A DNA stretch of 64,000 nt from Nothophaeocryptopus gaeumannii (lineage: Eukaryota; Ascomycota; Dothideomycetes; Mycosphaerellales; Mycosphaerellaceae), in assembly GCA_031771865.1 (NCBI GenBank), contig JASISA010000027.1:620001-684000 (forward strand), read 5' to 3'. Below are positions 1 to 11,170 of the stretch, piece after piece (position 1 is the stretch's first letter; every line of letters begins with the position of its first letter). The notes beneath the pieces are model-generated. The model was not told where the DNA came from. It ran no database searches and saw nothing but the letters and a program-made list of their open reading frames with translations. A program made the translations under genes and the position numbers.

Positions 1-218
1 TCGGTTTGACGCGTCTTTCTGCTGCCTGTCGCGTACTATCGCGTTACCGAAGGGCTGTTGTTGACATCTGATGTGTATGACGCCAGTGAGAAGAAAGTGA
101 AGCTCGGGGAAAACTCGCTCTTGCCGCGTCTCCATGTGATCGCGTCGACAGCATCAACACTTCCGTCTTACGTTCAATGTCGATGGTATGACACCGATAT
201 GGGACGGAACAGACTCAA
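1..218. other. Upstream region of APC5
   Basis: No gene is recognised in these 218 bases. They presumably hold the promoter and 5' leader of the APC5 gene that starts at 219. No clear TATA box or RNA gene was seen. Confidence 0.4.
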
Positions 219-2723
219 ATGCCTCGCTACCTGACGCCGGCGCGCATCTGCTTGCTGGTGCTGATCAAGCTCTACCAAACCGGCCATGTTTCCTCGGAAT
301 CTTCTCTCGATGTTTTGGACTTCATCGCCCGCCATGCTGTTGTGTCGGCTGAGTACAGTCCTGATATTGTCGAAGAGCGAAGAGCCATATTCTCTTCAGA
401 CGTGACGGGGCTGGCATATAAGCTGCAGCAATGCACTTCACGCTTCCCCGGCCGGAGCGTGTACGACAACCTTGTGGCTTCCATATGGCAACTGGATGGA
501 CTGGATTCGCTTCATGGCCTGGTCAGTCAGTTGAGGGACATCACAATACCTGGAAGCCAGGAAGACCCAGACCATGCGATGCGAGCAATCACGCCTGCAA
601 GCCCTCTTGGCCAGTTCGTCAGACGATGCCACGTCGAGTTCACCAGACTGCAGTTCGCCGATTCGCAGGCCTTGTGGAAGACATTCGCTGCGTACAGAGC
701 TCCAACGCTTGACGAGATGAATGCGAAGTCTCCCGAAGTTGCTCGAATGATCGAGGAGGCTGCTGCTGGCCACATGAACATGGCATCCCTCGCAGCTAGC
801 ATGCCTGACCTGGGTGAGACCTCAACCGCCAGCGCTATAGACGCCGATATGCTTCTCGGGTACGCCATTCATCATCTACAGAAGTTGGGCCAGCGAGTAC
901 CGGGCGATGTCAAGTCACGGCTTGCAAGCTGGATCGGAGAGCAGTGGGACTCCGGCACTCAAGCTCTCCACTTCTTCATGGCTTTCTTTGAGCATTGGCG
1001 AGCGGGCCAGTACACCATGGCCCTGGAAAGTCTTCATCGCTACTTTGACTACTCTCTAGCTGCAAGGAATGGCTCAGATAACATGAAGGTCTACTACCAG
1101 TATGCGCTGCTGCACCTGAGTATCCTTCATGCAGACTTTGAGTGCTGGGGCGAGAGTCTGGATTCCATGAATGAATGCATTGCCACTGGTGAGATCTGGA
1201 CAGAGACCATGGACGCTAGAGTATGCTGACTTGCAATCGTAGCCCGCGAGAATCAAGACAGTGCTTGTCTCAATTTCGCGCTATCCTGGCTGCTCTACCT
1301 TCGGCATGCTCATCCAGATAAAAGCAATGCATCGTACGGCTCCGTATCTGGTGTCGTCGGCAGTAGCGGCGGTGATCATGATGAAATAACCTTTCTCAAG
1401 ACAAAAGCAAGAGAGGGGAAGCACTGGATGCTTTTGAGCAGCGCGCTGCTTGAAGAAGGAAGGCTCGAGATGTCTACGGTAAGCTTATTCAAACAACGGT
1501 ATGATACTTGTTATAACACTGACCGCCGCACAGGGAGGAGGCGGTAACCGCGCTCAAGAGCACGTACTACAAGCAATGTATCTCAATATCCAGCACGATT
1601 TGCGAACACTAGCACCTGCCAGCATCCTCTTCCAAGGAGCATGCTTGGATCGACTTGGTTCGTGGGCAGGACATCGCTTTCTGCTGGCTTCTGATGCTGA
1701 CAGAACACAGGCCAGAGTCATCTCGCAGGTCGTATGTACGAGCTGGTGGATACCGTTCACTCGGCACACTCCCCGATGAATGATCGTGTCAGATCTGTTT
1801 GCCGCCTTGCTCTTACACAGGCTCAAGCAGGTCATTACACACGAGCGCTCTCGCTGCTTGATGATCTGCAGCCAGTGGTCAAAGGAGTCTTGAAAGCTGA
1901 GCAGCGCGTGAAAGCGTTTGCGGCTTTGATCCATCTTCGCCGACAGATACATCGGTGTGTCTATGAAGGGAAATTCCATGTCTTGACTGCTGCTGACATC
2001 CATTACAGAGGCGATACAGAGGCGTCCCACTACTACTTATCACAGCTTCGTCCGGTCCGCTCGTTCATCGATCCTGACATCATACACGAAATCGAACTGC
2101 TCGAGATTGAATCACTAATACAGCGCGAGGATCTCGAGGCCGCACTCCACAAGGTTGGCGATCAGCTCACTGCGTTGAAGAGTCGTGGGACGGACTTGGC
2201 ACAAAGGCTTTACTTCCTGATCCTCAAAGCTCGGATCTTCGCTGCTGCCGGACAGGCAAGCAAAGGCTTCTCAATCGCCCTACGAACAACGTCCACAGCC
2301 GAACGCCACCTTCTGCTACCAGTTTATCTCGAAGGGCTTGCAGTACTGTCAAGAATACTCATTGATCTCTCCGAATTCGAAGCCGCCCGCAACATTCTGG
2401 AGTTCGCCATTCCGCACGCGCTATTATCCAACAACGTGTACCTTTTGGCGCGTATGTTTAGGGCAATGGGCGAAGCCTGTATCGGATTTGCAGGCTATCA
2501 GTGTGCGGATGGTAGCAAGGAGCGGACGATAGCAATGAGGAGGGCATCGGAGTTGATCGAGCGCGGGAGACAGGCGTATGAGAGGACAGAAGATCTGGCT
2601 GGACAGTTGGACTGTCTGTTGATCAAGGAGAAAATCGCTCTCTGGGATGAGGATGAAACATCGGCACAGCTGGCGGATGAGCAGTATCTGCAGTTGTTGG
2701 CTGACTCGCAGTTGAAAGAATGA
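219..2723 (+). CDS. apc5: Anaphase-promoting complex subunit 5
   Basis: APC5 is a TPR-type scaffold subunit of the anaphase-promoting complex/cyclosome, the nuclear E3 ubiquitin ligase that drives mitotic exit. The N-terminus MPRYLTPARICLLVLIKLY is the family's hallmark opening. I read five exons: 219-1188, 1243-1478, 1534-1657, 1711-1954 and 2009-2723, which join in frame to about 762 residues, the usual length for fungal Apc5. Intron 1 restores ARENQDSACLNFA, intron 3 joins DRLG to QSHLAGRMYELV, and intron 4 (54 bp, a multiple of three, so the frame stays open through it) joins RQIHR to GDTEASHYYLSQL. The C-terminal half is helical and TPR-like. The introns are 52-56 bp with GT-AG ends. No disruption is seen. 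Family identification is firm; exact splice sites are inferred from frame and consensus. Confidence 0.88.
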
Positions 2724-3163
2724 AGGTACGAGCAAGAGAAGCACAATTGGAGCAGGATGAACGAACAGAATGCAGCCACAGACATCAAATGGCGATTCGA
2801 ATCTCTGCTAGCCACAGAACAAGTATTCGGAGCAGTGACTATCAATCAGCTGCTCTCTTAGCCGAGCGTCGAGAGACGCAGTACGGATGCCCAGGCATTT
2901 GGACCTTCTCTACGTGAGGAAGCGCGTTGAGCTACGTCGCGATCGATCGATGGACAATGTACTGCCTAAAGTCCAGGAAGTGGAAGCCGTGCAAGGCCAC
3001 CAGGTGACGAAGCTCATTGCTCTCTCGGATGCGACATTTTGAGCATACCAAGCGCAACGGCACTGGCTTAGACTTACGTCGCCTCTAGGAGAGAAGGTGA
3101 GACCTGGAACATCTTATTTCATAACGTAAAACTTATGCACTCTCTAAGCTGCTGTCGTCGATT
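2724..3163. other. Intergenic region after APC5
   Basis: No recognisable gene. It may hold the lost or spliced 5' part of the broken GIY-YIG-like gene that follows, because the open frame there begins without an ATG. Confidence 0.3.
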
Positions 3164-4499
3164 TTGAGGCATTCAGAATGTGACCCCTGGCAAGAGGCCG
3201 GCGATAAGCTTTGTCACTTACCCTTGGTCGCACTTGCCAGTGGATTTGGTGGAACCGCGGGCCTGTCCAAGTGGTTTGAGAAGCTCGCAGATGCCGAGAA
3301 AGAACAGCAAGCCAATCGAATGAATATGTTCCGTGCAGCTTCGATTGCATCCCTCGATACGCGCGTCGAACGAGCTGAAGACGCAGAGTTGCACAATGTG
3401 TTCACTAGCGACATCGGGAAGCATCTATCCTCCGAAAACGCAGCCTCACATCCCGACAAGTTCTTCTCCGGCATGCCTCTTGGGAGACTTGCCGTCCTCT
3501 CTGAAGGCCCACCAACTACCGATCGGACGAAGCATATTCCAGGTACCACCATGGCACAGCTCAAAGGCTTTCTGGTATATGTCAGCCGTATCGTCAGGGG
3601 CGAACACGGTGATACGGGCGACTATGTGGGTAGTGCGACATTACAACTTCATGGGGCATGAGGCAGACTGTTCCATAGCTATGAGAGAGCAGCCCCATAC
3701 ACCGATCAAGGCCTTCTTTTCGGCAAGGCAATTGGTAAATATTTCAGATTCGCGCTGACAGAGGACATGACCGAGTGGATCATACGAGGCGTGATATTCT
3801 CGAGGCGGACCCGGACAATGTCCTTCTTCGTCTTGTTGCCGAAGCATGTCATGGATGTGCGTAGCATGATCGAAAGAGGTTTCATCCACAAGCTCCTCGA
3901 TGGAGGACCGAGCTACCATTTCGAAGACGCAGCTGAGTTCTTCCTGACCCGACTACACTCTGTGCTGCGACATCCGTATTCAGCACGCCAATACCGAATC
4001 GATCACGAAGAAGCGAGCGGCAACTGACACTGCTCTCGAGCGTCGGACAGGCTATCAGGGTGCAGGACATACAATATTTGTCAGGAGCATGGCCGGAGGC
4101 ATGACCTCGTAGGCGACTTTAAGGACATCATGTAGGTTTCCTTAGAGTCTCCTGGCAGGAGGTGTCACGATCTATAGTGTACTAGAAGCACAAGGCTTCG
4201 AGTGCCCTGTTTGCGATGAAAAGATCAAAGCCAATGCTCATCCAGGCGATCCAGATGATCCTGCCAATCATCACTTTACAGACATCGAGGAGAAGTACAT
4301 GTGCCAAGGTCGTCACGATCGATTGAGAGATACGGACACGAGTACACCGGTTGATAAGTTGAGACAGAAGATTGAGAGCTCCAAGAACAAGCACCTCTAC
4401 AAGAAGCAGAAAAGGCTCAGTGCACCGAAGGGCTCCTTGAAAGATGGACCATGCTCGTTGTGCGGAGAACATTGCGAGTGCACACAGGACCTCAACTAG
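3164..4499 (+). pseudogene. GIY-YIG-like uncharacterised fungal protein, disrupted
   Basis: I read an open frame from about 3164 to 4027 interrupted once, by TGA at 3659-3661. The frame before the stop ends GDYVGSATLQLHGA and resumes at once as GRLFHSYERAAPYTDQG, with TEDMTEWIIRGVIF further on. This resembles a GIY-YIG-type core (YVGSAT), a fold used by nicking endonucleases and found in several uncharacterised fungal proteins. A third block at about 4170-4499 in another frame has CPVCDEK and CSLCGEHCEC, two Cys pairs suggestive of metal binding. No ATG opens the first block and no good donor/acceptor pair removes the TGA, so I call it a decayed gene. An unusual intron cannot be excluded. The family assignment rests on a short motif and is tentative. 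Confidence 0.45.
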
Positions 4500-5239
4500 A
4501 TACCTGGGCGGGCTGGCGTAATGTAGAATTATTATGCATGGTATTCGTTGGAGACTCTCAGAGCAGTGCTTCAGAGGGATGGCTTATTTCGTGTCCAGAA
4601 GCTCCACATGTTGTGTGTCAAACTCGCTCTTGGATTTCTCAACTCGCTCAGACCACTAGTACCGCTTTTGAGGACCTCTCCTTCGCCATCAAACTGTACA
4701 GTGTTCGTTTGGAGGAGAGTTCGTGGAAGGAGGAGAGGAAAGCCCGCGATCGGGAGATGCTTGGCGTCTGGAAAATCGTTTTGCCGAATGATCCGTGCGC
4801 TTCCCTGCCTGCCTTCTCGACGCGTTTCGTTCTGCTTTCTGACTTCTACATCAACATCAACAATGCTCAGCGCCAGCGCTTTGATCCTGTCAGGCCGTCA
4901 TCATGTTCTCGTGTCCTCATCCTAGCGATCACACAGGGGCCATCAAGCGACCCGCCAAAGGAACACCATGAGTAAATCAGCACAACACCGCCCACGTCCA
5001 AGTTCTCAAAGTCCTCCCGCAGCCAGCTCGAACCCTTGGACGCCTTGCGAACGCGAAACTCCAAAAGTCACGGGATCAAGACCACACGCTTTGCAATCTT
5101 TTCCAGAGTAGCGTGGCCTCACTGGGCATTGCATGGTCAGCGTCTGTCACTGCGTTGTCCATTAACCGGATCCGACATGTATACCCTCTTCTCCAGTCTA
5201 GCCGGCTTCGAGCGCTGGCGAATGCAAGCGGGGCGGGGC
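4500..5239. other. Stretch without a recognised gene
   Basis: Open frames here lack recognisable domains and look like chance frames. Nothing else is supported. Confidence 0.35.
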
Positions 5240-5575
5240 TTACTCTGCATACTCCTCATCGTCCGACTCCTCCTCGACTTCGTCCAGTGCGGCGACATCC
5301 GCCTGCAGATATGCCAGGATAGAAGCTTCGCAGGCGCGTTGCAGCGCGTAATCTGATTGCTTCTGTCTCAGCGCCTTTGCTGCGGCCCCTTGTTCTGCGT
5401 GCTTCTCTGCCAGCTCTCGAAGCGAGCATTCTGTCGGCGACGACATTCGCCTGAGCGACCGTTTCCTCGTGACGGGGATTTCGACGAAGATGCTGGCTTT
5501 GAGTTCGTACGAACGCCGTCTGCGATGCGACGGCAGCTCGATGGGCATTATGGAGCGGTGATTGTAGGTGTGCAT
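5240..5575 (-). CDS. Small hypothetical protein with acidic C-terminus
   Basis: A 111-codon open frame begins at an ATG at 5575 on the minus strand. The product has a basic, Arg-rich first third (PSHRRRRSYELK), a helical Ala/Gln/Glu-rich middle (LRELAEKHAEQGAAAKALRQ) and a strongly acidic end (DEVEEESDDEEYAE). The smooth change from basic to coiled-coil-like to acidic is more protein-like than most frames nearby, but no family is recognised and there is no signal peptide or membrane span. It could be the last exon of a longer gene to its right. Low confidence. Confidence 0.3.
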   Translation of the reverse strand: MHTYNHRSIMPIELPSHRRRRSYELKASIFVEIPVTRKRSLRRMSSPTECSLRELAEKHAEQGAAAKALRQKQSDYALQRACEASILAYLQADVAALDEVEEESDDEEYAE

Positions 5576-6611
5576 CTTCAACGATTGCTCCTCGCGGGGC
5601 TAAGTGTGCTGTCGGAGAACGAGGTGCCGGAACGAGAAGAGTGCTCAGAAGCGTCAGTCGCTTCTTCCCTCGAGACCCGGAAGGTCATGATGGTTATCTA
5701 CACTCTTCTTGATCATCTTGCTCCTTATCTCGTCTTCCAACTTTTCGCGAGAACTTGCCCGTCGTCGTCGAAGCGATCATGAGATGCAATTCTCAAAAAG
5801 CTACACCTCGCGCTCGACTGACGACCAGACCATGGAGTACGAAGCTGTATACAGCGCACGTCGCATCTCGTGATGCTCTGGACAGTGTGTTGCTGCAACA
5901 AAATCTCTTGAAGCTATCCAATGTGGCTAAAAGCTCTCCTGTACCTGAAGAGCTGCCCCATGCCAGCCCTACGAATGTGGCGCAGAGCTCCGACGACTCT
6001 TCAGTGACGAAACGATGGCCTGACTATTTTCTACAGATGCGAAATCAGATTACAGCCAATGTTCATCGGGCAACAAGACGAAGAGTGGACCATCAATGCG
6101 GCCCCCTGCATTCAGACTGCACCTGACCGAGCTGCGAGGCGGTCTCACGATGCAGATCGAGGCTTCTGGAAGACGGCGGCACTTCGAGCTCTCTCCTCTC
6201 GAGCAGTCCGACCTGGTTGATTCCCATTGGCAGTCGCATCTAGAGTTCAGAGAAGACTTCGAGAAGCTGATGCTTCGTCTTCGGTGGCGCTTGTGCTGAG
6301 CACGTGAAAGCAATGCCTCGACAGTTGCAATCGAAATCTTGGCCATATCAACGCATCTCAACGACAACAATGGCGCTCTCCAGCGTTCAGCGCGAATGGG
6401 AACGACAGGATAACAACACGAGGGCGTTGAGCTACCATGTAGTATCGTCGATGCCTGTCGATAGCATCTCCAGCCTCCTCAGTTGATCACGGTAAGTGAA
6501 TGGGATAAAAGGATGGTACGGCCCTCATTGGAAGCAAAGAAGCAGACCACAACCATCCTCCCATCTCCCAATCACACCTCCTTCAATCATCCACGCTCAA
6601 CCCTCTTCAAC
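5576..6611. other. Unresolved region with weak plus-strand coding signal
   Basis: Two plus-strand frames have some protein character: 5779-6126 (contains SSPVPEELPHASPTNVAQ) and 6096-6299 (contains RRHFELSPLEQSDLVDSHWQ). They lie in different frames. A good acceptor (branch-like CTGAC, then CTACAG ending at 6036) is present, but no convincing donor joins them. They may be exons of one small gene or remnants. The last 100 bases are the promoter of the next gene. Confidence 0.25.
6504..6511 (+). promoter_or_regulatory. TATA-like box
   Basis: GATAAAAG lies about 100 bp before the ATG at 6612 of the secreted repeat protein, a normal place for a TATA-like element in a strongly expressed secreted-protein gene. 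Function is inferred. Confidence 0.35.
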
Positions 6612-8873
6612 ATGCATCCATCCTCTTGTATCATGCTTGCCCTTCTGGGGACGGGCTTCGCTGCTCCGGTAGCAGAGCCAGTTCCCCAAGTCCCTTACAA
6701 CACCGTCCGCCAGGCAGTCATCAATGCCCAAAATACCATCGTTGCCTTGATCAACAATTGCGCTCAAGGACGCAATGGCGCATCGAACTTCAATTCCGCA
6801 TCCAGCCAGCTTGCCAATGTCGCCAACTCGCTCTCCCTCAGCTGCTCACCTTTCAATGCTGGGCCGCCCAGCAATGCGAATCAGACCGTCGCATCTCTCA
6901 ACTCTGCTCAAAGCTACCTGAATCAACTCAACTTGGATCTCAGCATCTCGGGAAGCTCCAACATCCGCGCTGACTTCTGCTCTGCTTGGGGCCTTTTGCA
7001 GTCCGTACAAAACTTCGCCTCATCTGGTTCAACTGGTTCGGGCAGCTCTGGTGGCTCCGGAGGCTCTGGCGGATCTGGAGGCTCTGCGCCTCCCGCAGGC
7101 CCCACAAGCTCCACAGCCTCCGCTACATCGTCTTCTGCCACGCCAACGGGTAGCTCGTCAGGAACACCAGGAACGAACGGCCAAAACACATGCCCAGCAC
7201 CGGGTACAACCATCAATGGCCAATATGGATGCAACCCTGCGACGTCTTACCCAGCGGGCCAAGTCTGCGCTCTGAGCGCGCAAGGGTGCTACGTCTTGAC
7301 AGCGTCCCCTACATCTTCAACTTCGACATCTGTCACATCAACAAGCTCGGCAAGCGCGTCAGCTACAAATACGTGCCCTGCTCCCGGAGCCACTGTCAAC
7401 GGGCTGTATGGATGCAACCCTGCCACATCGTACCCTGCAGGCCAAGTCTGCCTGCTGAATGCTCAGGGCTGTTACGTCTTGACAGCAGTCTCCACCAATA
7501 CAGCGTCTACTTCATCCACGGTCTCATCATCAACCAGCTCCTCAAGTCCATCGAGCACATGCCCAGCTCCGGGTGTCACTATTAATGGCCAATATGGATG
7601 CAACCCGGCAACTCGATACCCAACAGGGCAGGTCTGCCAGTTGAACTCTGCCGGCTGCTATGTCTTAGTAGCATCAACTACATCAACGTTGTCTGTCTCG
7701 TCGACGACTGGCTCAACAACGTCATCGAGTACGGCTTCGGCATGCCCATCCCCAGGTACGACTGTGAGTGGCCAATACTACTGCAACCCTGCAGCTCAAT
7801 ACCCGGCTAGCCAGGTCTGCCGTCTCAATGCCCAAGGTTGCTATGTACTGATGGCTTCCTCGACTTCCACTACTAGCTCCACCAGCGCCAGTAGCACACC
7901 AACTGGTACTGCACCCTTGGGTTCAGCATGCTCTGCGAGTAGCCAGTGTGCTGGTGGCGCAGCTTGCTATGCTGTCAACTCTGGCCTTCAGACCGTTTGC
8001 GGAAACCAATGAGCTACCTGTAGCAGCGATGCTCAGTGTGCTTTCAACACCTGTCAGCAAGGGACTTGCAACGGCCCACCAAAGTCACAATCCGGCGGCG
8101 ACGGAACATCGACTGGAACCACTCCATTAGGCTCAGTATGCTCTACGTCTAGTCAGTGTGCCGGAGGTGCCTCATGCTACGCCGTCAATTCTATGCTTCA
8201 AACAGTCTGTGGAAATCAAGGCGCTACTTGCAGCAGCGATGCTCAATGTGCATTCAATACTTGCCAGCAAGGAACCTGTAATGGCCCACCGAAGTCGCAA
8301 ACCAGCACGGTCCCTCTTGGAGGAGTGTGCAACGCAACCAGCATTTGCGCCAATGGCGCTTCTTGCTACGCTGTCAACTCCATGCTCCAGACAGTCTGCG
8401 GCAACCAAGGCGCTACCTGCAGCAGTGCCTCACAATGTGCCTTTGGCCTTGGATGTCAGAATAGCACTTGCGGCGGATCTCGTAAAGCGAAGCGCAACGC
8501 TGCTGCTCAGGCTACCAACTACAACTGGGTGCTTTTGAACAATGCCTACTCGATTCTGGTTGCCCAACTTCAGGATCTTCGATCGCAGGTTCAGACAAAC
8601 GGCGCTTCGTCTGGCGCGCAGATAGTTTGGCGAGCGACACAGACCTCTCTTTCGAAGATGAGAGATGCAGCTGGGAATCCGAGTGGTACTTGTCCCGCCT
8701 CGACAGCGACCGCAGCAACCACCAAGCAGCAGGCCATTACAAACATTAACAATGCGGTCTTTCAGACGCAAGTCGCTTTCTCGGAGACAATCAGCAGGAG
8801 TGGAAGAGCCTTTGCGGCGTTCTGTTCTCTTTCTGCTCAGTTGACCGCTGCGAATGGTTTCATCAAGGCGTGA
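6612..8873 (+). pseudogene. Secreted Cys-rich repeat protein, split by one in-frame TGA
   Basis: The ATG at 6612 opens a signal peptide (MHPSSCIMLALLGTGFAAP). A helical N-terminal domain follows, then a Gly/Ser/Thr-rich linker. Next come four copies of a ~61-residue unit with the pattern CPxPGxTxxGxYxCNPAxxYPxxQVCxLxxxGCYVL, whose first cysteines are coded at 7191, 7374, 7560 and 7743. These look like wall- or glucan-binding Cys modules, though no family is assigned. A second repeat, with CYAVNSxLQTVCGNQ and ATCSSxxQCAF, occurs three times, and a C-terminal helical domain resembles the N-terminal one. The frame is continuous from 6612 to 8873 except for TGA at 8010-8012, where the sister repeats have GGC (Gly). 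It therefore makes either a 466-residue truncated product or, with readthrough, about 753 residues. No intron consensus flanks the stop. Confidence 0.7.
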
Positions 8874-9385
8874 TGAAGAAGGTAGCGATTACGATGCAAT
8901 GACTACGACTGATGACCACGAATAAAAGGAGGCACGGTGTTCCTTGATATTGCGCTTACTGCTTCTTGTCTGCTGTATCAGCAAGCGAACATTCTAATGA
9001 TACTGCTCGGTATCTTACCCATCTAGATCTCATCAAGGTCATCCATGCCTGTCATGTCAGACAAACATCTGAAGCACAACCAGGATGAAATGTTCGCAGT
9101 TCGTGATGCGCTGAACACTGTCTTCGAGACGCCTCCTCACTTCGGCAACGACTCCGGATCAACGGTGCGGAGGCCCCCAGCCGCTGAGCACATCAACCCT
9201 TCCTCGCCACGAGTCAGGTCAATGGTGAGATATCGGCAAAGCCAATCGCATCTTAATCTTTCCTGCTTAGATTCGACTTCATCTCTATCTATACCAATGT
9301 CTGTTCAGCTTCAACTCTGATTATCTTGTCCACCATCATTATCTTCTAGAGCTATATTGATAGAGCACAGCAGCAAGCAGCCATT
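8874..9385. other. Intergenic region
   Basis: 3' region of the Cys-rich repeat gene and promoter of the cytochrome b5/FMN enzyme. No gene recognised. Confidence 0.4.
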
Positions 9386-11026
9386 ATGAGTGGCAACAAA
9401 ATCTCCGTAGCCGAAATCACCAAGCACTCCTCAGCCGAGGATTGCTGGGTGGTGGTTAATGGGAAAGTCTACGATTTATCCAAGTTCGCGCCGGAACATC
9501 CTGGTGGTGCACAGAGTAAGCCTTCCCTTCCTCTCTGCCTTTTCGTGTCCTCATCTCTTCATGCCCTGTTGTCTTCTTACAATGCTCACTGTCGTTCGCC
9601 GCAGTCATCTGGAAATGGGCCGGCAAAGACGGCACCGAAACTTACAATCAATTCCACGCCGAAGGCCTCATCGATGCCGAACTCTCATCTTCTGAAAAGC
9701 TGGGCGACCTTGATGAGAGCACCATCACGGATACTTGGATCGAATCTACGAAAGATAAAACTGAATCGAAACCCATGGATCCCAACGAGAAACCTCCATT
9801 GAGCACGCTGATCAATTTGCATGATTTTGAACGCGCCTTTGAGAGGGCTGGAAGCAAGAAAGCTTGGGCGTATATCTGGGGCGCTTCGAATGATTTGTTG
9901 TCCTTGCAGGCGAATAAGACTTGGTGGGCGAAACTTTGGTTTAGACCGAGGATTATGCGCAACGTCTCTACCGTCAACACGAAAATGCGTATGCTAGGTG
10001 CGGATGTGAATATGCCGGTATTCATCTGCCCCATGGGAATCGCGAAGACGGCGGGTCCGTTGGGGGAGAAAGCTATGGGAGCGGGATGTGCGACTGCTGG
10101 TATAATTCATTGTGCGAGTGCGACGACGGCGAGTTTTTCGGTGGAAGATATTTTGGGGAGTGTACCGGCCGGATATCCATACTTCTTCCAACTGTATGTT
10201 GATCGACAGAGACATAAGACGCAGGCTGTGCTGGAGAGGATCCGGACGATGGATCAAATTAAAGCTATCTTCGTCACAGTCGACCTCGCCGTGGTCTCCA
10301 AGCGAGAAGCAGACGAGCGCCTCTTAGCCGAAGAGACCGCTGCGCAGAGCGTTTATCAGTCCGGAGAGAAAGCGAAAAACGTCGATAAGAAAGGTGGAGG
10401 GCTTGCGAGGACGGCAGGGGGGTTTATTGATCCGGGATTATGTTGGGAGGATATTCCTTGGATTAGGAAATATTCGCAGAAGCCGATTGTTGTGAAAGGC
10501 GTGCAATCCGCCGCTGACGCCAAAGTGGCCCTTTCCTACGGATGCGCGGGGATCGTGGTCTCGAATCACGGCGGGCGGGCATTGGATTCCTCCCCAGGGA
10601 CTGTGATGATTCTTTTGGAGTTTCGACGCGATGCACCGGAGGTGTTTGAGAAGATGGAGGTTTTTGTCGATGGGGGTGTTAGGAGGGGGAGTGATATTCT
10701 CAAGGCTGTGCTGATTGGAGCGAGGGGGGTTGGGGTTGGAAGACCGTTTCAGTGTTCGGTAATGTATGATACGGAGGGGGTGGAACATGCTGCTTGGAGT
10801 AAGTTGACGATTCCCTTGTGATGTTTTGTTGTTGGTGTTTACTGACTGGATTTGAATAGTTCTGCAAGATGAATTGGAGACTGCAATGAGGCTTTGTGGG
10901 ATTACGGATCTTGATAAGGTGAGAGGGGATTTGTCGTATCTCAATACGAGGGAGTTGGAGCAGCTCTTGCCACCGAAGCTGAGTGTGGGATCGTGGTTCT
11001 TTGGAGGGAGACAGTCGAAACTGTAG
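9386..11026 (+). CDS. Cytochrome b5 / FMN-dependent alpha-hydroxy acid dehydrogenase (L-lactate dehydrogenase, cytochrome type)
   Basis: Flavocytochrome b2 family: oxidises L-lactate or a related 2-hydroxy acid to the keto acid and passes electrons through a fused b5 heme domain. I read exons 9386-9515, 9605-10798 and 10860-11026, about 496 residues. The N-terminal b5 domain shows HSSAEDCWVVVNGKVYDLSKF and the heme-ligand HPGG. The FMN barrel follows, with the conserved ending IVVSNHGGRALD (catalytic His near residue 365) and VFVDGGVRRGSDILKA. Introns of 89 and 61 bp have GT-AG ends and restore AQIIWKWAG and AAWILQDELE. Yeast Cyb2 carries a long mitochondrial presequence; here the protein starts directly with b5, so it may act in the cytosol. 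Substrate is not settled by sequence. Confidence 0.88.
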
Positions 11027-11170
11027 TCTTTTCAGTAATCATAGACGCTTTTATCGGAACGTACATGACAAGTCCATCCCAAGCTCCCTTTTACGCCTCT
11101 GCCCCTGCTGTATGTCATGCTACAGCCAAAGCGTTGCGGACTGTGCAGTCTAGCCGTCCTCTTCGCATGC

